Positions 34,870 to 47,543 are shown, counted from the stretch's first letter. The stretch is 64,000 bases of DNA from Sphagnum magellanicum (GCA_021904315.1 CM038916.1:8769065-8833064); one strand, 5' to 3'. The notes: generated by a model from the sequence alone, not told the origin. A program made the numbers and translations.

Positions 34870-36445
34870 TTTCAAGTTTTTCTTTTGGAACCCAAGCTAA
34901 AAAGGGCACCTTTGACAAGGATCCCTAACAAGGAGATGCATGGTTTGTTTGTTGCACAGTGTGAATTGACCTAATGGTGGTGGTGAGGGCCACAACAGCG
35001 TGCATGCAATGTTAGTTAGGGCAATGACATCCCATGGACATCATTGTGAACTAAAAGCCTAATTTGTTGGGTAATTTGCAGACATGCAATGTCTCAGGGT
35101 AGATACTAGAGACATTATTGTGATGCACCCAGATAGAGGGCCAAAGTTCGGTCTCCCTCCATTTTAGGGTCATGTGGAGTTCCACTAAAGGAACATTTCC
35201 AGCATAGCATAACTGATGGATCCACTTGGGCTTCAGGATGCTAACCAACATGTGTTTCTAATCTAGTATGTTGAATATATATGATCCTTAGAGATGTCAC
35301 ATGTGAAGGGCAGAGCCCTTATGCAATGAGCCACTTGTTTGCGTGGGGAATCCCTAGGGATGACTTTAAATGTCATGGACATTTTCTTATTTGATTACTT
35401 CAAGCCTGCCATTGTGCTTGTGAATTTTGCATCATGGAATAGCACGAGAACTTTCCCCGTTATCACAAACCTATTGCATTCACATAGTTTGTTGTTGTTA
35501 ATTTCCTGCATGATGACCACTTATGCAGTACTGTATGCATCATAGCATTTTAAATTTAAGTAACAAGTTCCAACAAATTCAGTATGATAAATGAATTTGG
35601 CAACTTCAGAATTAGAATTTTGTTAATTCATTTGAGACCCAAAACAAACCAGTAAGAGATAAGTGGGTTTGACTGACACCTTTGCATATTTGAAGAGGGT
35701 TCACAACATTCGTTGTCAAGATTGATCTGCAAGACAATTGATAAGTATTCTAACATGCCATACAGACAAAGCCCTCATTCTCATTCTTCGCTCACTACCT
35801 GCAGGTTACCATATGTTTTGGCAAGTCATATTGTTTGAATAGCAGGGTGGTCAAGAGATCCCCAACCACTGCACCTTGGCAGTGTGTAAGTGGATCTTGT
35901 ATGAAAGCTCAAAGCTCACAAAACCCAAAACCAGATCTTTTTCCTACTAGAACCAAGGCTATATACTACTGAAGGCTAAAGGTTGCTGAACTAGCAAGGT
36001 GCTGTTGATGATCCTAAAGTAAAGGAAACACACAAAAGCAACAATAAAACTCCTCATAGCCAATCATGCAGTGACACAGAACAGGATGAACAACAGAAAA
36101 TCAGTAGGCTTTGAAACCTGGTTATGATTGCTAGTTAATACTTGAAACATGAATTTAATACGACCAACAAAGAAGGCGACTCCTTCCACCCCCTTGGATC
36201 GTTTGTTATAGTGGTATCAGCAGTCTCACACTTCTCTGCTTTGTGATGCTCTCAAACTCTAACCTCCAGGACAAAGTATGCTTAACAAAGCATATGCAAC
36301 AACTCAACTTTGATATCCTGTTGGCTATTTCTGATGACCATCCTACATTTTTGCAGCCTTGGCTTCCAGCAAATCCTGTACAGTAATTCCTTTGATACAT
36401 GATAAAACAGCTGGCACCATGCTTATTATTATTCCTGACCCCCTG
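34870..36445. other. Intergenic, no gene supported
   Basis: Nothing beyond chance frames is seen. The right end should contain the FREE1 3' untranslated region. Confidence 0.5.
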
Positions 36446-36447
36446 GC

Positions 36448-39400
36448 TCAATTTGCACTGACAAGAAACGGGTGCTGGCATACACCACACTCCACTGTCT
36501 CTGTCCCAAAGCTTGGCACTTGCACCTGTCAATAATGCACACCAACAAGAACTTCAGTACGAGAGTGCAGCCCAAATACACTCTCTTCTACTAGAATGGG
36601 TTCTTATCATATCTTCACACTTGTACAGATAAGTTCCCCGTGCTTACAATTGAAGTAAAACCTGAAGAGAATTGAGACATGAACCAACAGAACCAGTCAC
36701 ATGAATATATTCAGATGCTGGCTAGCCCTCAACAAAACCTAAAAGAGAAGGAGGAGACCTACGAAACAAGAAGAAACAGGAACCCAAGAGAGACAGAACA
36801 GGATGGAACTAAAGAAGAAAATGAGGAAGGAAAGACACAGAGAACTTGAAGAGCATGATCTTTTGAAGACAAAAGTGCAAACCCTGTTGTGAATAGGCTC
36901 ACCTACTGCAACTGGAAAATTCTTATATCGGCACATTGTCCATCTGACAAGCCTGATTATAGAAGGTAAACCTTAGGCCCACATTTAGGGATTAGGAATT
37001 AGGATTTAGGGTTTAGGGTAAGGAAAACCTGCAGGTGGACAGTGCAAGTTGGACAAGCCACCTCCCGCATCTTTGTGTTGGATCCCTGTGTTGGGGCAGA
37101 TGAATTTGACCAAGACTGGGGCCCCAGATTCTGGTTTGTATCAGCACCACATGAAGGACAGCGAGAGACGCTCCCTGTGACCAATGAAATGCTTCCACAT
37201 TTGCTACAGTTTAGAACAGAGGTGCCAGATGATGTTGCAGCTGTACCCTTCAGGTTGCTGTCTTGGCTGCTGCTGCTCCTTTCAGCCTTTCTTCCTGCGT
37301 TCCGTTCCAGCTCCTCCTGATTTCCAATTTACACAAAATTCACATTGACAATCGTCAAGCAGTGTTTACTACCATCATTCATTTCACATGAACTGCAGAG
37401 ACCCAACTAGCTTATTTTCACATCAACTGCCTGGTTTGATCTCCTAAGGATTCTTGAGCATTCCAATGCAAAACACCCCAAAGGTGGCATCTTCATCAAC
37501 CCAAGTTGAAAAGGGTACAAGAAATTTCTTGCCTGGAGAGTCTTGGCCAGATCTTCATGGGTACGTAGAACAGGCACCTTGTTGCTCATGTCCTTTGCCT
37601 TTGTTAGCCTTTGTGTTACCTCTGCCTGCAGGAATCATCCAGAAAGTCAGAAGAGTTCCATACAAATGGACTAGGATTTTCAATCAATCAAGGGATGCAC
37701 ACCAGCACCACAGCAAACAAATCCATGGTTCCACCACCACCACAGCAAACAAATCCATGGTTCCAAGTATGAATACCTACCAGGCAGCGATCACAGACCC
37801 GGACCACTTCAGCATCTGGCTCAGCTGTAAGCGTGGTTCTTCCTCGTGTGCAGCTGTCACAAAATACATCACCACAATTCCTGCAATGGTGCTGCAGACA
37901 TACATACATACATACACCCATATATAAAACTTTCAGAAAATGACTAGCTTTTGTCTCTCACTCACTCCTATTTTTTGCACCAAACACAGAAATACATTGC
38001 AGGAATCCCGAAGGAAGGACATGTCAAGGTTGAGTGGATTGCATGGATGATGAGGCTTCATCTGGCGGCAGCACTCTGCAGCATATGATAATATTCTGAA
38101 CGAAAGAAAGGACTCAGACACATACCCGGCGATTAAAGAAGGCAGAAAAAACTGCATTGCAATTGCGGCAATTGGTTGCTGCTTCATCTGGTACCTGTGC
38201 AATTGCAATGACAACAAGCATGGGTTGCAGGGACATCATCAGCACTCAGCAAGGGTTGGTTACACTCGTCAGACTTTATTTTCAGGCCACACGTAACAGC
38301 ATTGTCACAGACATGCAAATGGAAAAAACAAACTCCAGTAAGAGAGGGACACAAAAAACATGTTGACAAGGTCAATCCCCACGAACACAAATGAGTAGCA
38401 AAGCTGAAGAAGCAGAAAACTTAACCTTCAAGATTAGGAGACTTACCCAGTGCTGCTTCTCCTCCTGAGTAACAGCTCGACCTCGAATGGAGACCCAGTC
38501 CACAATAGAGCCCTTCTGTTGCTGTACACCTGCACTTGTCACTACTGTGCTTGTTGATGTTGAGGCTTTGCCAGGTCCATCTTTTCCGACCATCTCCGAC
38601 AGCTGCCTCCAACAACAGTGCCACCACCACATCCATCATTAAATATTACTATACAAGCCCATAAAAGCCAGTTGTGGTGGTGGGGACTTGATCTGGAAAG
38701 ACTAGCACAAATGGAATCCGCTAAGCCAATCAAAAGCTATGCAGCACTGAAAAAAGGGGCCAGACCTGAACACAAGCTGCAGTAATAGTATCAAGAATTG
38801 CATTGGTCGTGTATGTGCTGGACTTAAGGCGGATGGTGCGCTGCTCAATGTCCACTGCACTCTTGGCCCAAAATGTGAACACTGAAGGCTCAGTTACCTG
38901 CTTTCTCCCAAAAAACAGTCCTAATTAGACAAATCTGCCACAACAAACTGACCATGCATTCTTGGATCAAGGCAATATGTGATCTTGACCTGGGTAGTCA
39001 CTCATTCCCTCAGATGAAAGAATTGCTCATCAAGGAACAGAAGGCTCATCTCATTTCAGATCAAAGGTGGAAGAGAACTACAAATGAAGTAAGACAGTTA
39101 GGAAAGAATGCTCACCTCCCATCGTGCAATGGTTTCCAAAGGATAAATGCGCAGTGTTCTACTAGTGCTGGGGTCCAACATCCTGACTCCATCCAGGCCT
39201 ATCTGCAAACAATTCCACCACAGAAGAAAAAGGGTGAAAGGAATGGCCCCAGAAGAATGGGCAAGAGATGGATTAGGAACTCCTGAGTTTATGAGCAGTA
39301 CTAATGTTACACACCCACCTCTTTGTTGTTGTACAGGAGATTGGAAGCAAAACCCAGCAAAGAACTCAATTGGGTGTTTCATTGAAAAACCCTAATAGGT

Positions 39401-40402
39401 CAAGAGGCAACTTCAGGCAGCAATTTTCAGAGTGTGTATGTATTTTCAGTAAATTACAGAAACGCCGATGTGACAAGCATCATGATGTGCAGCAGATGTT
39501 GCTGCAAAAAAATCAACAACGTCCTTCTGAGCAGCAAAGTATAACAATGACAACCATTGTGGTGGTGGTTCCACAAACTAACTAACCTGGCAGATAACAT
39601 CCATTGAATCTGGCAACATCTTCACACGATACTTCTGTACGCCTCCACCCATGTCATATGTATCCTGTTTGGGTGTTGCCCGAGTCACTTTTGATCCACC
39701 TGAAGAAGGATTGTTGAAAGAGCCAAAGCTCCCAGCAGCATCTGATCTACCCGAATTCCAAGAGGACGACAAAGGTGGTGCACCATGAGATGACTCAAAC
39801 CCTTGCTGTGGTGCTTGTTGTCCCCCATCATATGCGTACACTTCACCCATTCCCTGCTGACTCCCGGCACCAAATCCTTGTGCAGAATCATATGCAGCAG
39901 CTCCTCCCATTCGTAAGCTTCCCAAGGAGCCCTCTGGCATATAAGCAGGAGCGATCCCCAGGCCACCTTGTTGTGCATAAGCAGCTGGGGATCCAGCTTG
40001 TTGTTGCTCGTAACTGACAAAAGGTGGAGCAGCAGCACCATAACCAGGACTTCCTTGCATCATGATGCCACCATTGTCATAATTGTAAGATGGCACCGCA
40101 GGTGCGTAATACGAAGAATTAGGGTTGAACAAAGGCTCTGCATTAGGGTCTGCTATGTGCTGCTGCTCTTGAGCAGCAGGAGGAGGAGGAGCATATGAAC
40201 TAAGTGGGAAATCATAAGGACTTGCAACTGGAGGTGTGTGAGTCATGGGCAGCATGGGTGCAGGAGGGGGAGGAGGAGAAGCATATGGAGGTGCACCAGG
40301 TGTATACAAATTGGAATAGTCAGGAAATGGCTGTTGCTGCTGCATTGCTGGGGGCATGTAATTGCTCCCCCAGTCTCCATAACTTCCGCCTCCACCATGC
40401 AT
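36448..40402 (-). CDS. FREE1: FREE1/FYVE1, FYVE-domain ESCRT component (9 exons)
   Basis: Exons: 40402-39587, 39202-39116, 38897-38766, 38602-38447, 38194-38126, 37891-37781, 37625-37533, 37316-37029, 36525-36448. All are phase 0, giving 609 residues. FREE1 is the plant-specific ESCRT protein that binds PI3P and ubiquitin on multivesicular bodies and directs cargo to the vacuole. Residues 1-250 are a Pro/Gln/Gly/Tyr-rich disordered region. Next comes the conserved LDGVRMLDPSTSRTLRIYPL. The FYVE domain spans 397-456: WVPD motif, eight Cys (406, 409, 423, 426, 431, 434, 453, 456), the PI3P-binding RRHHCR at 419-424 and RVC at 451. A Glu-rich helix (HEDLAKTLQ|EELERN) follows, and the C-terminus is a CPTC...CGVC ribbon (576-600). 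Compared with the Arabidopsis protein as I recall it, there is an additional CxxC pair at 525-544. Intron 7 uses a GC donor (CAG|GCAAGA). Confidence 0.96.
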
Positions 40403-40409
40403 CTTTTCC

Positions 40410-41320
40410 CTTTTCCTCTCAATTCATGCAAAAACAACAGGAACCCAAAGTGATGATGATGGAGAACAAAAACTCTCACAGAAAAAAACCAAAAAAATCT
40501 GAACAAAAATTAATTGCAGCCTGGATCAGCACACCCCAGATGGTGACCTAAAAAAGAAAGAGAACAATTGGAAAAATCCACAACCAAATTCTCACAGTCC
40601 TAGACCCCCTGGAAATCCCAGTGGAAGTAGAACAAAGAAGAGAGCAATTCAACAAGGAAGTAGAGAAGCAAAAACACACCAAAATAAAATTCCCTCACAG
40701 AATCAACAACAATAACAACAACAACAAAAGCCTGAAACAAAAGGAGATTGAAGAAGAATGGATCTGATGGCTTCAAGCAAAAACCAGGAATCTTTACCCA
40801 ATGGGAAAAAAAAAACACCAGAACACCTAGCAAAAACCCAACAAATCTTTACCAAAATAGCAACAAACAAACAAACACAAAAGAAAAAACTTGATTATCT
40901 CTTTGGTGGGTGAGCCTGAAAACACTCCAAACCTGCATAGGTATACCAAAGACTTAACAATCACGGACTGGAGATGCAATCGGAATGAGCGAAAGTGAAC
41001 AAAAGCGAAAAAAAAAAGAGAGAGAGAGGGAGAGAGAGAAAAAGAAACCCCAGGGCAGCAGTTTTAGTTTCCTTTTTTTTCTATCTAGGCAAAGATCAAT
41101 GTAATCATGCAAGTGCAAGCTGCTGCAAATAGGTGAAGAAATCTTCATACCCATTAAAGTTGAGCAGGTTTACATCATTTATGACTTGCAAAACCCACCC
41201 AAAATTGAAAAGTCCATATATTCAGACACGTGTTGAAGCATAGTTTGCACACAAGAGAAAAAATCAATTGCACTCCACCCCACATGGATTGATCTTCTAT
41301 CACGCTTCTTCTTCGTCTTC
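40410..41320 (-). other. FREE1 upstream region
   Basis: A-rich sequence (on the plus strand) with AACAACAACAA and GAGAGAGAGGGAGAGAGAG stretches near 40700-41040, typical of plant 5' leaders (CT- and TTG-rich on the gene strand). No separate gene is supported. A 5' untranslated intron is possible but not demonstrable. Confidence 0.45.
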
Positions 41321-42030
41321 TTCTTCCTTCATCACCATCACCATTATTCTTCCTTCATCAACATCATCGATCATTCCTTCATGACCATCGCCATTCTTCT
41401 TCCTTCATCACCATCATCGATCATTCCTTCATCACCATCGCCATCCTTCTTCCTTCATCACCATCATCGATGATTCCTTCATGACCATCGCCATCCTTCT
41501 TCCTTCATCACCATCATCGATCATTCCTTCATGACCATCACCATCCTTGGTCCTTCATCATCATCATCATCATTCTTCCTTCATAACCATTATCCATCAT
41601 TCCTTCATCACCATCACCATTATTCTTCCTTCATCAACATCATTGATCATTCCTTCATTACCATCATCATCATCCATCATTCCTTCATGGCCATCACCAT
41701 TATTCTTCCTTCATCAACATCATCGATCATTCCTTCATTACCATCATCATCCTTCTTCCTTCATCACCCATCATCCATCGTTCTTTCTTATGGCAAGAAT
41801 GCAGTTTGAGGGGCACACCCGGAGAAGTGTGGGGTTTGGCTACTTTTACACCGGCTTTTTGTTTTGCCAGGAAATTGGGGTCTCCAGTTTCTTAGGCATG
41901 CACCCAGTGATCCTATGGGTCCTACTCTATGTAGCATTGGGTATGACCCCTTCAAATTGCATGCATTCTCATCATTCTTCCATCATCATCATCTTTCATC
42001 ACCATCATCATCATCATTTTTTCTTCTTCT
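41320..42030. repeat. CAT/ATC-rich minisatellite
   Basis: From 41320 to 41785 units such as CCTTCATCACCATCATCGAT with CATTCCTTCATGACCATCGC repeat with a period near 55-60 bases, interleaving CAT triplets. After a 180-base unique interlude (41786-41965) a shorter CAT-rich tract resumes to 42030. All six frames stay open and translate to His/Ser-rich low-complexity strings. These are artefacts of the repeat and not genes. Confidence 0.85.
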
Positions 42031-42034
42031 TTCT

Positions 42035-43955
42035 AAAATAGAAACTAGTTGTGTTTGTGCCATACATGCTTGGTAAAACCTAAAATTATACATGCATGTC
42101 TACTATCTTAGGGCAATAATAATTTTTTACAACATTAAAAAACCAACAAAATACAGAAATAATAATCAATTAAAATTTAATTTCATTATGATTTTTGTTA
42201 TTGAATCTTCATCAAAGCCTTATTGAAGTTTTTATAATAACATCAAATTAAAATTTAAAAAATATATCTCAAAAACGAAATTTATACTAAAATCTTCATT
42301 TATTTTAAAATTGACATGTTTTATTTTAATCAATTCTTGCATAATCTTTGAAATTAATTTTTTAAGAATTTCATTTTGATACAATTTTTAAAAATTAAAG
42401 CTAATTATTTGTATATTTATCAAAAAAATTCATTAAAAAAATTAGTCATATGAATTGTTTTTTACATTTCATAATGATATGGAACCTTGTGATACAAAAA
42501 GGCAAGTGACAACCCAAAAAATAAAATAAATATAGAAGCATGATTAAATCAGTTACTCAACATTCATATCTAATTTCTTTGCGGAATCTAATTTCTTTTT
42601 TTGTTTAAGAATCCATAAATGACCTATTGATTTCCCCCAATTTGCATATAAATGATTTACCCATAGGTAATGGGAATTATGATTGAATTATGAATGTCAA
42701 AAATTTGTGTTTTTTGGAGTTTTCCCAATACATGAACAATAGATTCTACAAATTCAAATGAAACTTTAAACCCACCAAATTAGTTCACATGATTCACAAT
42801 TTTCTACAAAGTACGAAACCATGCAATACTATAGTTCCATAATATGCAATGCATGTATTTTTAATGTCTATTTATACACTACATCAAGAAGTCTTTGGGC
42901 TCCAAATATAACCAATATTGGATTTTTGAAATGGATATAATCATTCTTCTCATTATAAAGATGATAAATTCTTATCACTATATGATGGTATTTACACTTT
43001 TTTTTTTCCATTCAACATAATTGATACACAATTTACTGAAAATGCAATCTTCCTAAAGTGAACCATTCGAATGGTTCTCACAAGGTTTTTTTGGTTCCAT
43101 TGTGAAAGAATGTAGCCAAAAATAATTCTTGTGCAATATTGATACAATGCATAGCTCCTTTTAACAAACATCTCATGAAATTATGTGCAAAAAGTTGGAC
43201 CATTCACAACTTCAAATGCCAAAAAAGACATGTAAAAGGGGGGTAATAAACCATTGTGGAATCTTTGAACCTTTTTTCTCATACACAATCAATCATTGAA
43301 TATGATCGTATTAGTGGAATGAAAATACAAAAAATACCCATAATTGCCTCATAATTTTACCTTTCCAAAAGTAGTCATTGTTATATTGTAATCCAAATGC
43401 TCACACAAAACCTTTCAACCCTAATATCTAAACCTCTTAATTGATCCAACAAGATTATATCATAAAAGGGGGTGTCAAGTGTTTTTACAATCCAAGCAAA
43501 TATCTCCATTGAAATTAAGTGCAAAGAGTCACATCTTCACAAACACATCAAGCTGGTTTGGTTTTGTAGGACTTTTAAGTAAAATTTCATATTAGTGTTA
43601 AGGTTGAAAAATTAGTGCATATCACAAAAAGAAATTAAATTTAATTAAATTTCCATGGGGGCAATATCCTCAATAATATTTTCCAAAACTTTTGTTTGAA
43701 TTTATTCCAATTTTATGATATTGAAGAAATTGGTGTTTGTGGTGGTGGTGGGATAAAGCATACACATGAGATATAAATGAAGAACAAGAGGCAAAGGAAG
43801 CAGCAACAATACCCACCCAGAGTTACAATTGTTGGGATCCTAGCAGACCCACAAAACTCTTGTAGGTACCCCACACAACTGGTGTGTTTTTTTTTCTCTC
43901 TGTGATTTCATGATTCCAATCAAAAGCTCTGTTTTGGAAGAGTTTTTTGGCAGTT
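42035..43955. other. AT-rich intergenic stretch
   Basis: No gene seen. The final ~200 bases before 43960 (GTGGTGGTGGTGGG, TTTTTTTTTCTCTCTCTG) probably contain the leader of the DUF1499 gene. Confidence 0.5.
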
Positions 43956-43959
43956 CAGT

Positions 43960-45803
43960 ATGATGATGATGATGATGATGATGAGTTGCAGAAGTTGCAG
44001 TTTGAATCACATATGCAATACCCATTTTGGAGCTTCAGTGGAGATTTGTGCTAAACTCAGATCTCTGGTGTCATCTAGAAGTTGTGGTGCAAAGAAGCTG
44101 TTGTTGCAAAGAAAGAGAGAATTAGTTTGTGATGATGCAACGAACCAGCTGTTGTTGCAAAGAAAGAGAGAATTAGTTTGTGATGATGAAAGGAACCTGT
44201 TGTTGTTGCAGAGAAAGAGAGAATTCTTTTTTGTTTGGCACAAAGGAAATGAGTGGCACCCAATTGCACCGACAGGTGAAACAAGGGTGATGGACATCAC
44301 ATGGGTGCAAAACAGCTTGTGGGTTGCTTGCAGAATTGCTGCGTCCATTATATTAGGGTTAGGTCTCCTGGTGGCAGATGGTATTAGTGCTGAGAGTGCA
44401 ATTGCTGCTGCACCCATTCTCAGTGTGCAGAGATTTTTTCCATGGGAACCAGTGCAGGAAGAGATTGTCCCTGACAAAGGCACTTGTGCCACATGCATTG
44501 GTGTTGTGGATGACACTCTGGGCTCCTGCAATGCTACAAGGAATTGTGTATCTTCTTTTGATGACAGGTGATGATCATCATCACCTCACCCTACCTCATC
44601 CCCCAAGAATCCTGATAAGCTCAAACTTTCAGGATTTTCTACAAAAGCATCAAATCCACATCTCTCTCATATGTTTTTCTTGCTTTTTCTCTAACATGCA
44701 TCTATGTGAAAGATTTTGGTCTGCAGGCCCATGTTTTTTGTTGCACCTTGGGAATTTCCTGGTAAACTGGAGGTTGCTATGGAGGAGCTTAACTCAGTGT
44801 TAACACAGTCTGGTGCATCCATCACAGAACAAAGTGAGAGGTATTTGAGGAACCCAAAACCTCCCTCTAAACCCTAAACATCCAAAGCGCAGTTGAGGTG
44901 CTTAGCTACTATCAATCATTAGGTTGTCTTGTCCAACAAACCAATGCAAATCCCAATGTACTACCCAACTCATGAGCCCAGCTCTACTTCTTGTGTGCAA
45001 TTGTTATATAGAAAAGGGAAGTGACAGTGGGTTTTTTGTCTGAAGCAACAACAGTGGTTGTTTCTCTGAAGTGGCAGTGGTGGTTGTTTGTTTGTCCCTG
45101 TGGTATATGTGTAAAGAAGAACAGTTTGTATACCTACTCATGTTACAAAAACCATGCACAGGTATATTCATGCTGTGTTCACCACAGAAAATGGGGAAAG
45201 AGATGATGTTGAATTCCTGTTTAGTGCACCATCTGTGGATGCAACTGTGAATATAAGAGCTGCATCCCGCACAATAAACTATCAAGATGGCGGCAGAAAT
45301 CGAAACAGACTGGAGCAGCTTCGAATGTCCCTCACTTGGCAACAGGTTCGTGGCTGTCTCTGGCTTGCTAGTAGGGCTCTGCAAGTAAAATACTCGTTGG
45401 ATTTTGCAGTATTGGGTGTTTTCAAGTGGTTTCGTTTCTTTGGAGAGATGTTTTCTCTATTGGTGGTATGCAATAGTAGTATACATACCTCCTGTTGTTG
45501 ATTCATTCTTCAGGGAACATGATAATTGGATATTGGTTTTACAAAATGGAAAGGCAGAAATGAGCTTTTTTTATTACTGCTGAAAATGGCTTAGTCTGGA
45601 TTTTTGAGTATGTCAAAGGCAAAGTCTCAAGGATCACTGCTGCAAGACTCAATGTATGGCTTTTTTGGGGTGGACTACAGGTACCCATTTTAAGAAACAG
45701 GCAGCGACGCCTGTTCTTTATAGAGTCTCCTTGGGATACATTTGGGCCAGAGCCACCTCCCACTTTTGACTACAAAGATCGCTTGGAGTTTTTCCCGGAG
45801 TAG
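43960..45803 (+). CDS. DUF1499-family plastid protein (4 exons)
   Basis: Exons: 43960-44567, 44727-44840, 45162-45345, 45681-45803. Phases agree, giving 342 residues. DUF1499 proteins are conserved in bacteria and plastids with no established biochemical role. The signature GTCATCIGVVDDTLGSC with CVSSFDDRP spans the exon 1/2 junction (about residues 173-204), followed by MFFVAPWEFPGKLEVAMEEL. The C-terminal exons show EFLFSAPSVDATVNIRAASR and NRNRLEQLRMSLTWQQ, ending RLEFFPE. Upstream is a long presequence: a run of eight Met, a basic Ser/Cys region, three in-frame copies of a 17-residue repeat (LLLQRKRELVCDD core), and later a hydrophobic stretch (IAASIILGLGLLVADGISAE) with AxA-like ends, suggestive of thylakoid-lumen or membrane targeting. 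Location is inferred. Translation could begin at any Met of the run. Confidence 0.88.
44100..44235 (+). repeat. 51-bp in-frame tandem repeat inside the DUF1499 presequence
   Basis: The unit CTGTTGTTGCAAAGAAAGAG plus its continuation (AGAATTAGTTTGTGATGATG) occurs twice almost perfectly, and a third, partial copy diverges after GAGAGAATTC. The period is 51 bases or 17 codons, so copy-number change would keep the reading frame. Confidence 0.85.
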
Positions 45804-47540
45804 TGGTTGCCATCTGCCAATTGTTCAATTTCCCACTAGAAAGCCCAACACCTTCAAGAATTGCCATTCTGTCCATTGAACAAGATGTACTATGTCCATG
45901 CCTTCATTTGAGACACACAAAACATTCAGAGTTTGCCCTTGTCAAACATTCTTTATGTTTGAACCTTTTCCTTCCTTTGTACGCTACCATGCTCATCACA
46001 ACCCTGGAGTTAGTGGCAGTGGGTGAGCTTTTGATAAGCATGCACAAAAGCGGATTCCCTTTCTTGGAACATTGCTGGGCTCCTCCTCCAGACTAACCTT
46101 TCTGCTCCAACTTTCTATCCCCTCCATAAACAGAATTGCCTCTGTCAATCGGGATCCCTCAGGTACCCTACTTACCTTTTGTTTTGCACTCTATGAAATT
46201 GCATTGCGACTTTGTTAAGGAAAGCTGAAGGCTTGTCAATGACAAACCAATATTTGCTTTAGAGAAACTCCACTGGTGCTCAGTATGTGACCCTGCAAAT
46301 TAAAATTGGATGAACATGCCGGTTTGGCTCAGCAAAATGGTTTTGGCCCAGCATTTTTGCACAGTTTGCTGACACTGGTAAAAGACAAAGCAAAGCCTAA
46401 GACTTGGGTGTTGATCGGCTAGATAGTTTAATTGGTCCAGAGCTGGATGTAAAAAATATTTTTGCAAAGTCACATACTGAGCACTGCTGGAGAGGCGCTT
46501 AGAGTCTGATAAAAGTCGGTATTAAAAAAATTCTGATTGATGGTAAACAGGAGAATATGATGATATCACTGGAAACCATCATCAAATGTGCTTTGATGAT
46601 TTTATGTTGCAGATTCTAAGAAAACCTCAAATTTAAAAGCATTGGCAAACTCCACAAATGTCGCAATATATATTCAAGTGCTGATATTATATAAATCTAT
46701 CATTGCAGAAAGCCCTTGTCAAGAGCGTTCTCTCATTGTAACACGTGTGATGAAAATACAATGTCAACAGTATACTTCACAGAACAGAAGTGAGAGACTT
46801 TGAAAGTTAGAGAGAGCTTACAAAGAAAAAGTATCTGCCAGAATTCAAGATTGGCATACCCATATCGTATGTTCTTGTACAAATTCTTCTCTGAAAGTCC
46901 AACCCAAGGCTCCATTGCTGTTTGCACTCAACCTTCATGTGTTGGTTTAAACCAAGTGTCACAATTGTTCTCATGAATTGCCAGTTCAGTTGACAATCAG
47001 TTGCCTATTTGAGTACACCATGAGATCTGGTTTGGGAGGCAAAGTGAGGGATTAGAAAAGTATGCCACTTTCAAATGTCCTCTGGCACCACAGAAGCAAG
47101 GTTTTGATTTTTGAAAGGGACCCATGTCTTGCAGTTGGCTACTCATTGGGTGAGGCAAAAGCTTTTCCCTGTGAAGTATGAATTGCCAACAATTTGGTGT
47201 CCTGTCAGAGTCTGCAATACATGCAGAACTCATCTAACTATGAAGGCAGGACAAATTCAAATCCTTCTGGTAAAATTCACTCGTGTGAACAGGATATCAT
47301 TCCTGATGAACCAAGCATAAAAAATGAAGTGTAGGTCAGGAGACTCTATTGACTGACTATGATCAATATGTATCCAGATGTAAGGGCCAATGCAAGAAGG
47401 TGGAACCCTAAACCCTGAACACAATAAGGTGGACAGACAGCAAGCTAGTTTTTGTCTGTGGACTCTGATGTGGTAGTAGAAAGGGACTGTTATGTGTGTT
47501 GGTGTAGCGTGTCTTGAACCAGAATGGTGCGGTGAGATCA
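45804..47540. other. Convergent intergenic region
   Basis: Lies between the 3' ends of the DUF1499 gene (plus) and the cyclo-ligase gene (minus). It contains a MITE-like element at 46.27-46.49 kb. No further gene is supported. Confidence 0.5.
46268..46492. mobile_element. Short MITE with ~40-bp terminal inverted repeats
   Basis: The left end CTCCACTGGTGCTCAGTATG (then TGACCCTGCAAA) is mirrored at the right end as TTTGCAAAGTCACATACTGA then GCACTGCTGGAG. Inverted identity covers GTGCTCAGTATGTGAC perfectly and continues with mismatches to about 40 bases. The element is ~225 bases with no coding capacity. The flanks do not give an unambiguous target duplication. Confidence 0.65.
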
Positions 47541-47543
47541 AGC

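Noticed and set aside
41786..41965. Unique interlude between two CAT-rich tracts as a possible gene or RNA
   Set aside because: GC content differs from the flanks, but there is no frame with family content and no RNA signature. It may be a small insertion in the minisatellite.
41531..42041. Long His/Ser-rich open frames in three phases
   Set aside because: They are translations of the CAT/ATC minisatellite, open in several frames at once, with no promoter or homology.
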